DNA of 35,264 nt, from positions 1 to 35,264 of IMG/VR virus record IMGVR_UViG_3300030102_000829. The stretch is one strand, 5' to 3'. A program made the position numbers and the translations under genes. Shown piece by piece: positions 7,595 through 14,366 of the stretch. The DNA comes from a virus. The notes beneath the pieces were generated by a model that was not told the origin of the DNA, did not search any database, and saw only the letters and a program-made list of their open reading frames with translations. Numbering within the stretch: the stretch's first letter is position 1; the number at the start of each line of letters is the position of its first letter.

Positions 7595-7935
7595 TATTTC
7601 TTTGAGGGTAATTTTTTTCCTACTTTCTTTTTTGGGTTATAGTTTACTATCTCAATTACAATATCTTGTTCTTGCTCCCCTAATCCAGCTATCCTTGCAA
7701 GTTTATCACTAGCTTGTGCATTACCTTTAGAACTTTCTTTGTACAGATGTTCTAATACATCCTGACGTAATCGCTCTTTATCATTTAAATTTACAGCATT
7801 ACTATTTATTTTTTTACATTTATCCTCTAAAGTTTTTACTTTCTTATTGGCTGAATGCAACTCTTGAGCAAATGCCCACAACAAAGAATTGTCTGCTGAT
7901 TTGATTCTTGAAAAAATTGTTTGAACTGTTTCCAT
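7594..7935 (-). CDS. Putative terminase small subunit
   Basis: 113 residues from the ATG at 7935; a GTG at 7974 would add 13 residues of unlikely sequence. It has an N-terminal helical part (METVQTIFSRIKSADN), a helical Lys/Glu-rich middle, a region L-Y-K-E-S-S-K-G-N-A-Q-A-S-D-K-L-A-R that resembles the TerS oligomerisation core, and a short beta stretch with a basic Lys-rich tail. It is the first leftward gene, upstream of terL as expected. TerS proteins diverge strongly, so the assignment rests on position, length and this core. Confidence 0.65.
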   Translation of the reverse strand: METVQTIFSRIKSADNSLLWAFAQELHSANKKVKTLEDKCKKINSNAVNLNDKERLRQDVLEHLYKESSKGNAQASDKLARIAGLGEQEQDIVIEIVNYNPKKKVGKKLPSKK

Positions 7936-8432
7936 ACCATATATTGAACATTGAAGAAACCAGCAAGTCAACACTTTAGGTCAAATTTTTTAAAAGTTGT
8001 TTGGGGTCTAAATATAATATAAAAAAAATTTTTGTGTCGACGGGTGGCATTTTTTTTTGCCGGGTGTTTTTGTAAGTTAATTATATATGTGCGTTTTTGT
8101 AGGTCTTTTTTTATGGGTTGTTTTATAAGGGTTTTTCCTGGTAATTGATTTTTAAAAAAATTGCTTCTTATATATGACGCGTGCGAGGACAAAAAAAAGC
8201 GATTAATTTTAAGTCAAAATGCAAACAATTTTTTAACTATTCTTTTATGTGTTCCTATATAGGATTTGTTACTAGCTACAAAACTTTTCAATCCAAGATC
8301 TGAAATTTTTTTTCGTAGGAACTTGCAAAAAAAAAACGTAATCCTGGAAGATTTTTTTTATAATTTAAAGCCTTGTATTATATAACTATATATGTTCAAA
8401 TTATGGACAACTTAAAGAAAGGAATAAATAAA
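7936..8432. other. Divergent non-coding control region
   Basis: About 500 bp between the leftward packaging genes and the rightward early genes. It is extremely AT-rich with many A and T runs of 7-9. It includes a GGCA-T tract-TGCC inverted repeat flanked by direct CGGGTG copies (about 8041-8066) and stretches such as TATATATG and TATTATATAAC that could serve as -10 elements on either strand. Both transcription units must start here or just inside, but I could not pick one convincing -35/-10 pair. A replication origin here is possible but not shown. The minus-strand ORF at 7968-8192 is low-complexity and rejected. Confidence 0.6.
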
Positions 8433-8831
8433 ATGTATACACAAAGACATAATATTGAAAGTGAGCAGCAACGAGAAATAGTAAGACAAGATATATTAGA
8501 TAAATTAAATAATGGTTATGTAGATACTTATGGTTGCGATTTACACCACGAGTTATGCAACAAAGATTATTTTATTATTGGCACTTATAAAGCAAAAAAA
8601 TTTCTGGGTGCTGCAACTTTTGAAATAATCGAAATGATAAAAGAATATGAGCAAAACAACTTCGGCGAAGTTTCAACCGATTTTAGCAACGCCGAAAAAG
8701 TCGCAAATATGTTTGCTTATATTATTGGTCAAGAAATATTAAATGAAAGTAATCATTTAAATAAATTATGGAATGATTTCTTAAATGAAGAAGACATTAA
8801 AACAATTAGAAAGGAATTAAAAAATGTTTAA
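8433..8831 (+). CDS. Early protein, unknown function
   Basis: 132 residues from ATG 8433, chosen for the SD AAGAAAGGA; the frame is open 20 codons further upstream without a ribosome site. Starts MYTQRHNIESEQQREIV and appears soluble and helical, with Y-G-C-D-L-H-H-E-L and D-Y-F-I-I-G-T-Y-K-A-K-K-F-L followed by a long acidic helical half. No catalytic motif recognised. It is the first rightward gene, so it is probably expressed early. The leader and first four codons are copied before the gene at 9269. Confidence 0.7.
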   Translation: MYTQRHNIESEQQREIVRQDILDKLNNGYVDTYGCDLHHELCNKDYFIIGTYKAKKFLGAATFEIIEMIKEYEQNNFGEVSTDFSNAEKVANMFAYIIGQEILNESNHLNKLWNDFLNEEDIKTIRKELKNV

Positions 8832-9252
8832 ATATATTAAATATAATAAAGGTAAATTTGATTATCCAAGAGCGATAACTTATCTTGGCACTTATCAAAA
8901 GGAAGACGAAGAAAACGCATTAAAAGAATTGGCACAATTAAAATTAATTGTCCGAAGATTAAACAAAATATTAAAATATGAGGGTGTCGCTTTACATTTT
9001 AAATGTAGGGGAAGACGTGGAAAGAATAACAAACACCCTTACTTTAAAGACAATCCAACAAAAGGACATTACGACGGCACAACACCAATAAAATACGCAC
9101 AACGTGTTGACGTTTATTTAGACGCAGTTAAAAGCGAAGAAAGATATATAGAAAATAGAAAATTAAGAGAATTAAATTATAAAGTTAAACGAGCAAATTA
9201 TTACGTTGAAGAATTAAAAAATATAATTTGTGAAGATTCATTAAACATATAG
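8824..9252 (+). CDS. Early protein, unknown function, basic
   Basis: 142 residues, overlapping the previous gene by 8 nt. Rich in Lys, Arg and Tyr; the centre K-C-R-G-R-R-G-K-N-N-K-H-P-Y is strongly basic and could contact nucleic acid, and the C-terminal 45 residues look like one long helix. No family recognised. The coding frame is supported by length, SD (AAAGGAATTAAAAAATG) and tight coupling to its neighbour. Confidence 0.65.
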   Translation: MFKYIKYNKGKFDYPRAITYLGTYQKEDEENALKELAQLKLIVRRLNKILKYEGVALHFKCRGRRGKNNKHPYFKDNPTKGHYDGTTPIKYAQRVDVYLDAVKSEERYIENRKLRELNYKVKRANYYVEELKNIICEDSLNI

Positions 9253-9268
9253 AAAGGAATAAAATAAA

Positions 9269-9451
9269 ATGTATACACAAAAAGACGAAGACATAATATT
9301 AACAACTGCCGTTAATATCTGCATAGGTGACGACGGATTGAAAGCACAACAAATTGTGCAAGTAGTAAAAGAATTAAAAAGAATGCCAAAAGAAAAACTA
9401 CAAGAGCAAGTTGATTTTTACTACTACACACCACAAGAAGAATTAACTTAA
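9269..9451 (+). CDS. Small early protein, unknown function
   Basis: 60 residues starting MYTQKDEDIILTTAV, with SD AGAAAGGA. The leader and first codons nearly repeat those of the 8433 gene, but the rest differs. Mostly helical and charged. It ends directly before a strong intrinsic terminator, closing the first early operon. Confidence 0.65.
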   Translation: MYTQKDEDIILTTAVNICIGDDGLKAQQIVQVVKELKRMPKEKLQEQVDFYYYTPQEELT

Positions 9452-9453
9452 AC

Positions 9454-9478
9454 AAGGGGGTTGCTCCCCCTTTTTTTT
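9454..9478 (+). terminator. Strong intrinsic terminator
   Basis: AAGGGGG, loop TTGCT, CCCCCTT, then an eight-T run. A G/C block of five perfect pairs in such AT-rich DNA is conspicuous. It ends the 8433-9451 operon. Confidence 0.9.
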
Positions 9479-9509
9479 ATGGTTTGTTTGTATCGTATAA
9501 ACACACCAT
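9479..9509. promoter_or_regulatory. Imperfect 12-bp inverted repeat before a single gene
   Basis: ATGGTTTGTTTG and TAAACACACCAT form a near-palindrome (10 of 12 pairs) around TATCGTA. It sits between a terminator and the SD of the next gene, where an operator, promoter or RNA processing hairpin would be expected. The contained TATAAA could be a -10 element, but no good -35 is present at the right distance. Confidence 0.4.
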
Positions 9510-9530
9510 AAAAGAAAGGAGTAAAATAAA

Positions 9531-9740
9531 ATGAAAGACCAAACAGAAAAATATTATTTAAAAAAATATAGGAATTATAATTGTAAATTAATTGATTTAT
9601 ATTTTTATGAATTAATAGAAATCCTTTTGGATTTAGTTAATTGGGAAGATAAAAAAATTAATCTTGATTATTTAGATGAAGACGAAGAAAAACAAAAACA
9701 AATGATTGTTAAACAAATTAAGTTGAGTATAAAAAATTAA
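9531..9740 (+). CDS. Small early protein framed by two terminators
   Basis: 69 residues starting MKDQTEKYYLKKYRNYNC with SD GAAAGGAG. Aromatic-rich N-terminus (many Tyr), a hydrophobic helix around L-I-D-L-Y-F-Y-E-L-I-E-I-L-L-D-L and an acidic segment D-E-D-E-E-K. It lies between two strong terminators, so it probably has its own promoter or depends on readthrough. This isolation is typical of phage host-takeover genes, but no family was recognised. Confidence 0.65.
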   Translation: MKDQTEKYYLKKYRNYNCKLIDLYFYELIEILLDLVNWEDKKINLDYLDEDEEKQKQMIVKQIKLSIKN

Positions 9741-9750
9741 TTCAATTATG

Positions 9751-9775
9751 AGGGGATTCTATCCCCTTTTTTTTT
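9751..9775 (+). terminator. Strong intrinsic terminator
   Basis: AGGGGAT, loop TCT, ATCCCCT: a perfect 7-bp stem followed by nine T residues. It ends the single-gene unit 9531-9740. Confidence 0.9.
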
Positions 9776-9861
9776 ACCTGGAAGCCGAAATTTTAACACG
9801 CAACTTTATTTTTAAAATTTTAGATCCGAGAAAAAAATTTAAAAATAGCTAATAAAAAACT

Positions 9862-9941
9862 AAAAAAAAATGGAACGTCAAACATTGAAGAGATCAAAAA
9901 AAAATGAAACGTCAAACATTGAAGAAACTATACATTGAAGA
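9862..9941 (+). repeat. 34-bp tandem repeat (two copies plus a partial third)
   Basis: Unit 1 (9862-9895) and unit 2 (9896-9929) each have nine A then TGRAACGTCAAACATTGAAG; they agree at 30 of 34 positions. A partial third copy (ACATTGAAGA, 9932-9941) runs into the SD of the lysozyme-like gene. No gene lies between 9741 and 9952. The rest of that gap is AT-rich sequence with nothing else I can name. The repeat could be a binding or leader element; only its presence is certain. Confidence 0.85.
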
Positions 9942-9952
9942 AAGGAAAAGTT

Positions 9953-10333
9953 ATGACCTGGAAAACATTACTACTTGTAATAGGTATGATTGAAAGTAAC
10001 CTTAACATTGAAGAGATAGGTGACAATGGAAAAGCATTCGGTCAATACCAGCTATGGGAAATATATATTGAAGATGTAAATAGAATATATAAAACTAACT
10101 ATGTACATCACGACGCTTTCACATTGAAGAAAGCCGAAGAGATTGTAAAATTATATACAACCTATTGGTGCAGCAAAAGAAACCTTGAGCTAAACCCGGA
10201 AAATATTTGTAGGTTTCATAATGGGGGTAGTGGTTGGATATTTAAACCACACCTTACAGATAACTATTGGAAAAAGTGTAAGAAAAAAATTGAAGAGTTG
10301 GGATTAAATCCCTATAGTATTATTAATGAATAA
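9953..10333 (+). CDS. Lysozyme-like / lytic transglycosylase-type endolysin
   Basis: 126 residues from ATG 9953 (SD AAAGGA, 6 nt away); an in-frame TTG at 9935 is less likely. The SLT/goose-lysozyme pattern is visible: I-E-S at 13-15 (catalytic Glu14), G-K-A-F-G-Q-Y-Q at 26-33, and R-F-H-N-G-G at 87-92 where the family has Y-N-G-G. It would cleave peptidoglycan glycan strands. The N-terminal hydrophobic stretch belongs to the first catalytic helix, so no signal peptide is evident and a holin would be needed for release. It lies in the rightward early/middle region, far from the putative holin at 18.4-18.8 kb. Confidence 0.75.
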   Translation: MTWKTLLLVIGMIESNLNIEEIGDNGKAFGQYQLWEIYIEDVNRIYKTNYVHHDAFTLKKAEEIVKLYTTYWCSKRNLELNPENICRFHNGGSGWIFKPHLTDNYWKKCKKKIEELGLNPYSIINE

Positions 10334-10348
10334 AGAAAGGAATAAAAA

Positions 10349-10522
10349 ATGAAGATAAAAGAACTTACTACACAATATGTAAAGGATAAAGGTTTATCAT
10401 TACCGCTTGATTTAACAAACGATAATATTAGAGAAAATTATATAAGTTATTTAGCTAAAAATAATGTACCTTTAAAAGACCAAATTGCTTTACTGATGGG
10501 AAATTTTAAAGACTTAAATTAA
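10349..10522 (+). CDS. 57-residue protein, unknown
   Basis: Starts MKIKELTTQYVKDKGLSL, SD AGAAAGGA at good spacing. It contains Y-I-S-Y-L-A-K-N-N-V-P and ends in a short helix. First of a run of very short ORFs with overlapping starts and stops between lysozyme and the nuclease gene. No family recognised. Confidence 0.6.
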   Translation: MKIKELTTQYVKDKGLSLPLDLTNDNIRENYISYLAKNNVPLKDQIALLMGNFKDLN

Positions 10523-10542
10523 AAGAAAGTAGAGAATAAATA

Positions 10543-10662
10543 ATGAAGATAAAAAGATTACACGTCGCTACCTATTTACCTTACCAGGAAAAGATAGGAA
10601 ACAAATATGTTAAATGTCAAAAGTGGTTTTGGCAAATGATAAAAGGAAGGATTAAAAAATGA
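10543..10662 (+). CDS. 39-residue basic protein, unknown
   Basis: Starts MKIKRLHVATYLPYQEKI, 14 of 39 residues basic or aromatic, ending W-F-W-Q-M-I-K-G-R-I-K-K. The weak SD AGAGAATAAATA precedes it. Its stop overlaps the next start as ATGA. The sharing of the first four codons (MKIK) with the previous ORF is notable. Coding status is likely from the coupling but not proven. Confidence 0.5.
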   Translation: MKIKRLHVATYLPYQEKIGNKYVKCQKWFWQMIKGRIKK

Positions 10663-10775
10663 TTGACCCTGAAGAGTATGATGAAGAAGAAGAAGCGAGA
10701 GCGTATGAAGGTGGTCTTGAAGATTATCTTTATGATAATTATGTAGCAGAACAATTAGAAGAAAGGGATAAATAA
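10659..10775 (+). CDS. 38-residue very acidic protein, unknown
   Basis: About half the residues are Asp, Glu or Tyr (M-I-D-P-E-E-Y-D-E-E-E-E-A-R). SD AAGGAAGG lies inside the previous ORF. Small acidic phage proteins can be DNA mimics that block host enzymes; nothing beyond composition supports this here. Confidence 0.5.
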   Translation: MIDPEEYDEEEEARAYEGGLEDYLYDNYVAEQLEERDK

Positions 10776-10922
10776 ATGAGTAATCAAAAAATATATTCAG
10801 TATGGGTAGGTGCTAGTGAAGTCAACTGGTACTACTTAACAAAAGAAGATGCTATTGATTTAGCAGAAGATTATAGAGATGATGGATATGATGATGTAGT
10901 CATCAGAAAGGAATTAAAATGA
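10776..10922 (+). CDS. 48-residue protein, unknown
   Basis: MSNQKIYSVWVGASEVNWYY followed by an acidic helix ending D-G-Y-D-D-V-V-I-R-K-E-L-K. The alternating hydrophobic N-terminus and acidic helix match small phage proteins whose sequence pattern is strand, tight turn, strand, then K-E-D-A (T-K-E-D-A-I-D-L-A). SD AGAAAGGGA. It overlaps the next gene as ATGA. No function known. Confidence 0.6.
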   Translation: MSNQKIYSVWVGASEVNWYYLTKEDAIDLAEDYRDDGYDDVVIRKELK

Positions 10923-11119
10923 GTAAATTAGAAGTAGAATACATTGAAGAAACACAAGAGTACAACATTAGTGGTCTAAAGTATTCAGTTGAAGAAGCTA
11001 AAAAGATTGCATTCTTTATTGAAACTAATGAGCAAGACAAACATTACACGCAACAAGATTGGGATAGACAACAAGTCGAAGCCGATAAAATATCAGAGCA
11101 TACTAGAGATAGTATATGA
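10919..11119 (+). CDS. 66-residue acidic protein, unknown
   Basis: Starts MSKLEVEYIEETQEYNISG, acidic, with SD AGAAAGGA. It carries one of the ACATTGAAGA repeats in its coding sequence (10941-10950, read as I-E-E). It overlaps the next start as ATGA. No family recognised. Confidence 0.6.
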   Translation: MSKLEVEYIEETQEYNISGLKYSVEEAKKIAFFIETNEQDKHYTQQDWDRQQVEADKISEHTRDSI

Positions 11120-11463
11120 AACGCAGAAGCAAGCAACAAGTAGCTAGAGAAAAGGTGTGGTCACGAGTGATCAGAAATAAACACGATAACAAATGGCCTA
11201 TTATCTTTAGTGAATTATCTAGTATGTACAACGAAGCAACTGTTATTAAACTTGCATCTATCGTTTGGTGGGATTGTCAAACAGATAAAGAAGAGTATGA
11301 TTGGAGTTATGTGTATAGTATTATGAAAAAATATTATAGTCATATCGAATATGAATACGAAGAATGTGATTTAGTAAATGGTTTAATTTATGTGGGTTAT
11401 CCACAAGACCTTGCTTTGTTTAGAGTGAAGAAACCAAAGAATAAAAATGGGAGAAAAAAATAA
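11116..11463 (+). CDS. 115-residue basic protein, unknown
   Basis: Basic N-terminus (M-K-R-R-S-K-Q-Q-V-A-R-E-K) and basic tail (K-K-P-K-N-K-N-G-R-K-K) surround a Trp/Tyr-rich core (V-W-W-D; Y-D-W-S-Y-V-Y). Charge suggests nucleic-acid binding. It is coupled at both ends (ATGA before, TAATG after) to the replication and recombination genes. It contains a perfect DnaA-box-like TTATCCACA inside V-G-Y-P-Q. Function unknown. Confidence 0.6.
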   Translation: MKRRSKQQVAREKVWSRVIRNKHDNKWPIIFSELSSMYNEATVIKLASIVWWDCQTDKEEYDWSYVYSIMKKYYSHIEYEYEECDLVNGLIYVGYPQDLALFRVKKPKNKNGRKK

Positions 11464-12395
11464 TGTTATTAAAATTAGCTGGAGTTACATTTGCAACAGA
11501 CAGAAATACAAAATTAAAAAAGTTACAACCAAGTGGTGCTGTTTCTTTTGAAGCAGAGCCTGATAACGAACACGACTCGAATGCCGTTAAGGTTATGTAT
11601 AAAGGTGAGCATATTGGATACGTTCCTAAATCACCTGAAGCACAAGCTGAATGTTTAAAGATAGGCGTAGGTAAAATTATTGACTACGCATATTATGATT
11701 CGGATTTAAAGTTCAATCAAAAACATATCGGACAATTCCAGGCAATGACGTTTGAAGTTGGAGAGGTAGAGATTGACAATGGTAAAATTATTGGTGGTCA
11801 GTATCTTCGTTGTACACAGTTCCTTAAATACTTTGACCCATACGGAAGTAGTGAGGGTTTGATTAAGTGGGCGTTTGGTCAAGGCGATACATACGAAGCA
11901 TATGAAGAAGCACTTAATCTTGCAGCAGAAAATGGTACAGCTATGCACGACGCTATTGAATGTTATTTTCGTAAAGAAGATTATAACGTAGATCTTTTGC
12001 CAAAAGGTTGGGTTAACTTTGTAGCAAAGTATATACCTACATTTGTTTGGGGTGAAGAAAGATTCTATGACAATGAACTTATGGTAACGGGTCAACCCGA
12101 CTTTGCTGGATACATAGAATACAAAGGTAAACGTGTACCTTGTTTATTAGATTGGAAGTCTAGTAAAAGACCAAGTAAGAAACACGAAATACAAATTAGT
12201 ATCTATGCAATGAATAGTAAGGTTGATGATCAATCCATAGAGGGTGCTATGGTTGTTGCATTTGGATCAGATAACAAACAAGGGTTTGCTACCAAGTGGG
12301 TAACAAGAGAACAAATAGAGAGTAACTATCAAGGGTGTTTACATATCAAGAAAGCTATGGAATGTATTGGTTGTTACGTTAGTAATTATTATTAA
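11463..12395 (+). CDS. HIRAN domain fused to a PD-(D/E)XK (Cas4/RecB-type) nuclease
   Basis: 310 residues. Residues 5-57 match HIRAN: G-V-T-F then E-P-D-N-E-H-D-S-N-A-V-K-V and H-I-G-Y-V-P-K. HIRAN modules bind damaged or single-stranded 3' ends. Residues about 158-250 carry the RecB/Cas4 nuclease motifs: G-T-A-M-H-D-A-I-E (H162), Q-P-D-F (D213), L-L-D-W-K (D230, K232) and Q244 in Q-I-S-I-Y-A. The likely role is a replication/recombination exonuclease, as expected beside helicase and SSB genes. Four Cys for a Cas4-type Fe-S cluster are not evident. Start shares TAATG with the previous gene. Confidence 0.8.
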   Translation: MLLKLAGVTFATDRNTKLKKLQPSGAVSFEAEPDNEHDSNAVKVMYKGEHIGYVPKSPEAQAECLKIGVGKIIDYAYYDSDLKFNQKHIGQFQAMTFEVGEVEIDNGKIIGGQYLRCTQFLKYFDPYGSSEGLIKWAFGQGDTYEAYEEALNLAAENGTAMHDAIECYFRKEDYNVDLLPKGWVNFVAKYIPTFVWGEERFYDNELMVTGQPDFAGYIEYKGKRVPCLLDWKSSKRPSKKHEIQISIYAMNSKVDDQSIEGAMVVAFGSDNKQGFATKWVTREQIESNYQGCLHIKKAMECIGCYVSNYY

Positions 12396-12405
12396 GGAGA
12401 AGATT

Positions 12406-13017
12406 ATGAGATTCGAAGAAGGAGAGTTTGGTATATTCCCAGCACAACTTGTTAAAGGGTTAGCACCTAACTTACAAGTAGTATTAAGTTGGTTGATATT
12501 TCACACAAACAATAAGACAGGAGTGGCTTTTCCTAGTCACTCAACTCTATGTAAAGAAACAGGAATTAAATCAAGAACAACAATGATACAAATATTAAAT
12601 GATTTAGAAACTGCTGGTTACATAAGAAAGAAAAATAGATCACGAGAGAATGGTGGTAATACTAGCAATGAGTATGAGGTGTTCATAAAAAGAAGTAGGG
12701 ATTGTACATTTACCGAACAACCTATTGTACAAGAGTTGGACACTAACCAAAAGAAAGATAACCAAAATAATCCTATATCAGAAATGTTATTCCAGGAATG
12801 TTGGAAAGTATATGGTTGTAAGGGTAATAAAAAAATAGCTAAAAAGTATTGGGATAAATTATCTGAAGAAGATAGAGCTAACATTCGTAAGTGCATAACT
12901 GTTTACATTGGTGTAAGAGAGTATCAATTTAGAAAGGACTTTCAAGGTTACATCAATCCTCAATACAGACGTTGGGAAGAAAATGTATCAGAGAATAATG
13001 GAGTGATAAGAATATGA
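12406..13017 (+). CDS. Winged-helix replication protein (replisome organiser / helicase loader type)
   Basis: 203 residues from ATG 12406 (SD AAGGAGA); the frame is open upstream but without an SD. The N-terminal 85 residues look like a winged helix: G-V-A-F-P-S-H-S-T-L-C-K-E-T-G-I-K-S-R-T with recognition helix then L-E-T-A-G-Y-I-R-K-K, as in phage replication proteins and HTH_36 proteins. A charged linker leads to a C-terminal domain with K-I-A-K-K-Y-W-D-K-L and R-K-D-F-Q-G-Y-I-N-P. Directly upstream of the DnaB-like helicase (ATGA overlap), so origin recognition or helicase loading is likely. Confidence 0.7.
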   Translation: MRFEEGEFGIFPAQLVKGLAPNLQVVLSWLIFHTNNKTGVAFPSHSTLCKETGIKSRTTMIQILNDLETAGYIRKKNRSRENGGNTSNEYEVFIKRSRDCTFTEQPIVQELDTNQKKDNQNNPISEMLFQECWKVYGCKGNKKIAKKYWDKLSEEDRANIRKCITVYIGVREYQFRKDFQGYINPQYRRWEENVSENNGVIRI

Positions 13018-14282
13018 GAGAACTACCTTGTGATATTGTAGCTGAACAAAGTGTTATTGGTAGTATTCTTTTAGATCCACAACTTTCTTTTCCAAAGATT
13101 ACATTATCTAAAGAAGATTTCTATGATGCTAAACATAAGATATTGTTCCAAGCATTACGAGATATGTATATAAATAATTATACTTTAGATATGATAACTA
13201 TGCGTAATTATCTACAAGACAAGAAGTTATTAGATACCATAGGTGGAGAAAAATATCTTCTTCGTTTACAAAATATAGCTATTGTTCCAAGCCACGTTAT
13301 TCATTATCAAAAAATACTTAAAGAGAAAGCTGCTCTTCGTAGAGAAATAAAAATATTATCTGAAGCACTTGATAAAACTTATGATGGAGAAAGTAATGCT
13401 GATAAAGTTATAAGTGAATTAAGTATACCTAAAGTTGAAGATGAAAAAACATTAGAAGAATTAGGAGAAGAGTTCATTAATAATTGTATAAACAATACAG
13501 TCGGAAGTTTTTCCTGGTGGAATGATGAATGGAATAAACAACTAGGAAAAATGGATTCTGAATTAATGTTATTACACGCACCAAGATCAACTGGTAAGAC
13601 TGCTCTTATGCTACAATGGATATTAAAATCACATTGTAATAATTTAAGGACACCGCTTGCAAGTATTGAGATGTTAAGAAAAGAATTACTACCTAGACTA
13701 ATAGCTAATATTGGTCAAGTAAACACGCATCAAATGAGGACACAAGGAAACCCAACTGTAAATCAAGTTAATTCATCAAGAGAGTCTATTCAAACATTGA
13801 AGAAACTAGAGTTATGTGTAAGAGATAAAGCAATGACCATTGATGATATTAGGTCTTGGGCAATATCAGAGTCAAAGAATGGTGTTGACGCTATATTCAT
13901 TGATAATCTTTTATCTATATCAGACGGAGGAAAACAATGGCAAAGTAAAACAATAATGTATGATCACTTCATAAGAAAGTTTAGAGATTTAAGAGATGAA
14001 TTAAAAGTACCTATAATTATTTTAGCACACCCAACTTCTGACGGAACTAATCAAATAGCTTGGTCAAGAGATGTTGAAAACTTTGCAGATATAATTTTAT
14101 TTATTATGGAAGTTCCATACAACGGAGTGGAGGTTAATGGTAAAGTAATTATGAAAGATAATTTAATTGAAAATCATTCTGTCTGTCGTTTCCAAAAGAA
14201 CAGACAAGGAATTAGTCTTACAGCTAGTGTATCTTTTAATAAACAAACACAAACATTTAAACATATTAGATGGGAGCAGTAA
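13014..14282 (+). CDS. DnaB-like replicative DNA helicase
   Basis: 422 residues. The N-terminal DnaB domain begins C-D-I-V-A-E-Q-S-V-I-G-S-I-L-L (6-20). The RecA-like domain has Walker A A-P-R-S-T-G-K-T-A at 189-197 and Walker B V-D-A-I-F-I-D-N-L-L at 291-300, then I-I-I-L-A-H-P-T where bacterial DnaB has Q-L-S-R, a common change in phages. It unwinds the fork 5' to 3'. No primase domain or separate primase was seen, so host primase is probably used. The coding region includes a copy of ACATTGAAGA (13794). ATGA overlap with the upstream replication gene. Confidence 0.9.
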   Translation: MRELPCDIVAEQSVIGSILLDPQLSFPKITLSKEDFYDAKHKILFQALRDMYINNYTLDMITMRNYLQDKKLLDTIGGEKYLLRLQNIAIVPSHVIHYQKILKEKAALRREIKILSEALDKTYDGESNADKVISELSIPKVEDEKTLEELGEEFINNCINNTVGSFSWWNDEWNKQLGKMDSELMLLHAPRSTGKTALMLQWILKSHCNNLRTPLASIEMLRKELLPRLIANIGQVNTHQMRTQGNPTVNQVNSSRESIQTLKKLELCVRDKAMTIDDIRSWAISESKNGVDAIFIDNLLSISDGGKQWQSKTIMYDHFIRKFRDLRDELKVPIIILAHPTSDGTNQIAWSRDVENFADIILFIMEVPYNGVEVNGKVIMKDNLIENHSVCRFQKNRQGISLTASVSFNKQTQTFKHIRWEQ

Positions 14283-14303
14283 TTTGTTACCTTATTTAAT
14301 AGG

Positions 14304-14332
14304 TTGACAAATATGTAATAAAAAAGTATAAA
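14304..14332 (+). promoter_or_regulatory. Consensus sigma-70 promoter
   Basis: TTGACA (14304-14309), 17-bp spacer, TATAAA (14327-14332), in the only sizeable gap of the replication block. It drives the SSB-like gene and the DNA-modification block downstream. A perfect -35 with ideal spacing indicates use of host RNA polymerase. Confidence 0.8.
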
Positions 14333-14366
14333 TAATTATTAAATAAATTATAAGGAGAAACTAGTA

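Noticed and set aside
7968-8192. 74-residue minus-strand ORF in the control region
   Set aside because: Low-complexity Lys/Phe/Asn composition, no SD, overlaps the non-coding homopolymer-rich region and the TerS start.
9862-9941. CRISPR-like array
   Set aside because: Units are directly adjacent with no spacers and begin with nine A; it is a short tandem repeat.
11395-11410. Perfect DnaA-box-like TTATCCACA as replication origin
   Set aside because: A single box inside the coding sequence for V-G-Y-P-Q without neighbouring boxes or an unwinding element; chance is likely.
11771-11790. TTGACA within the HIRAN-nuclease gene as promoter
   Set aside because: No -10 at 16-18 bp; inside coding sequence.
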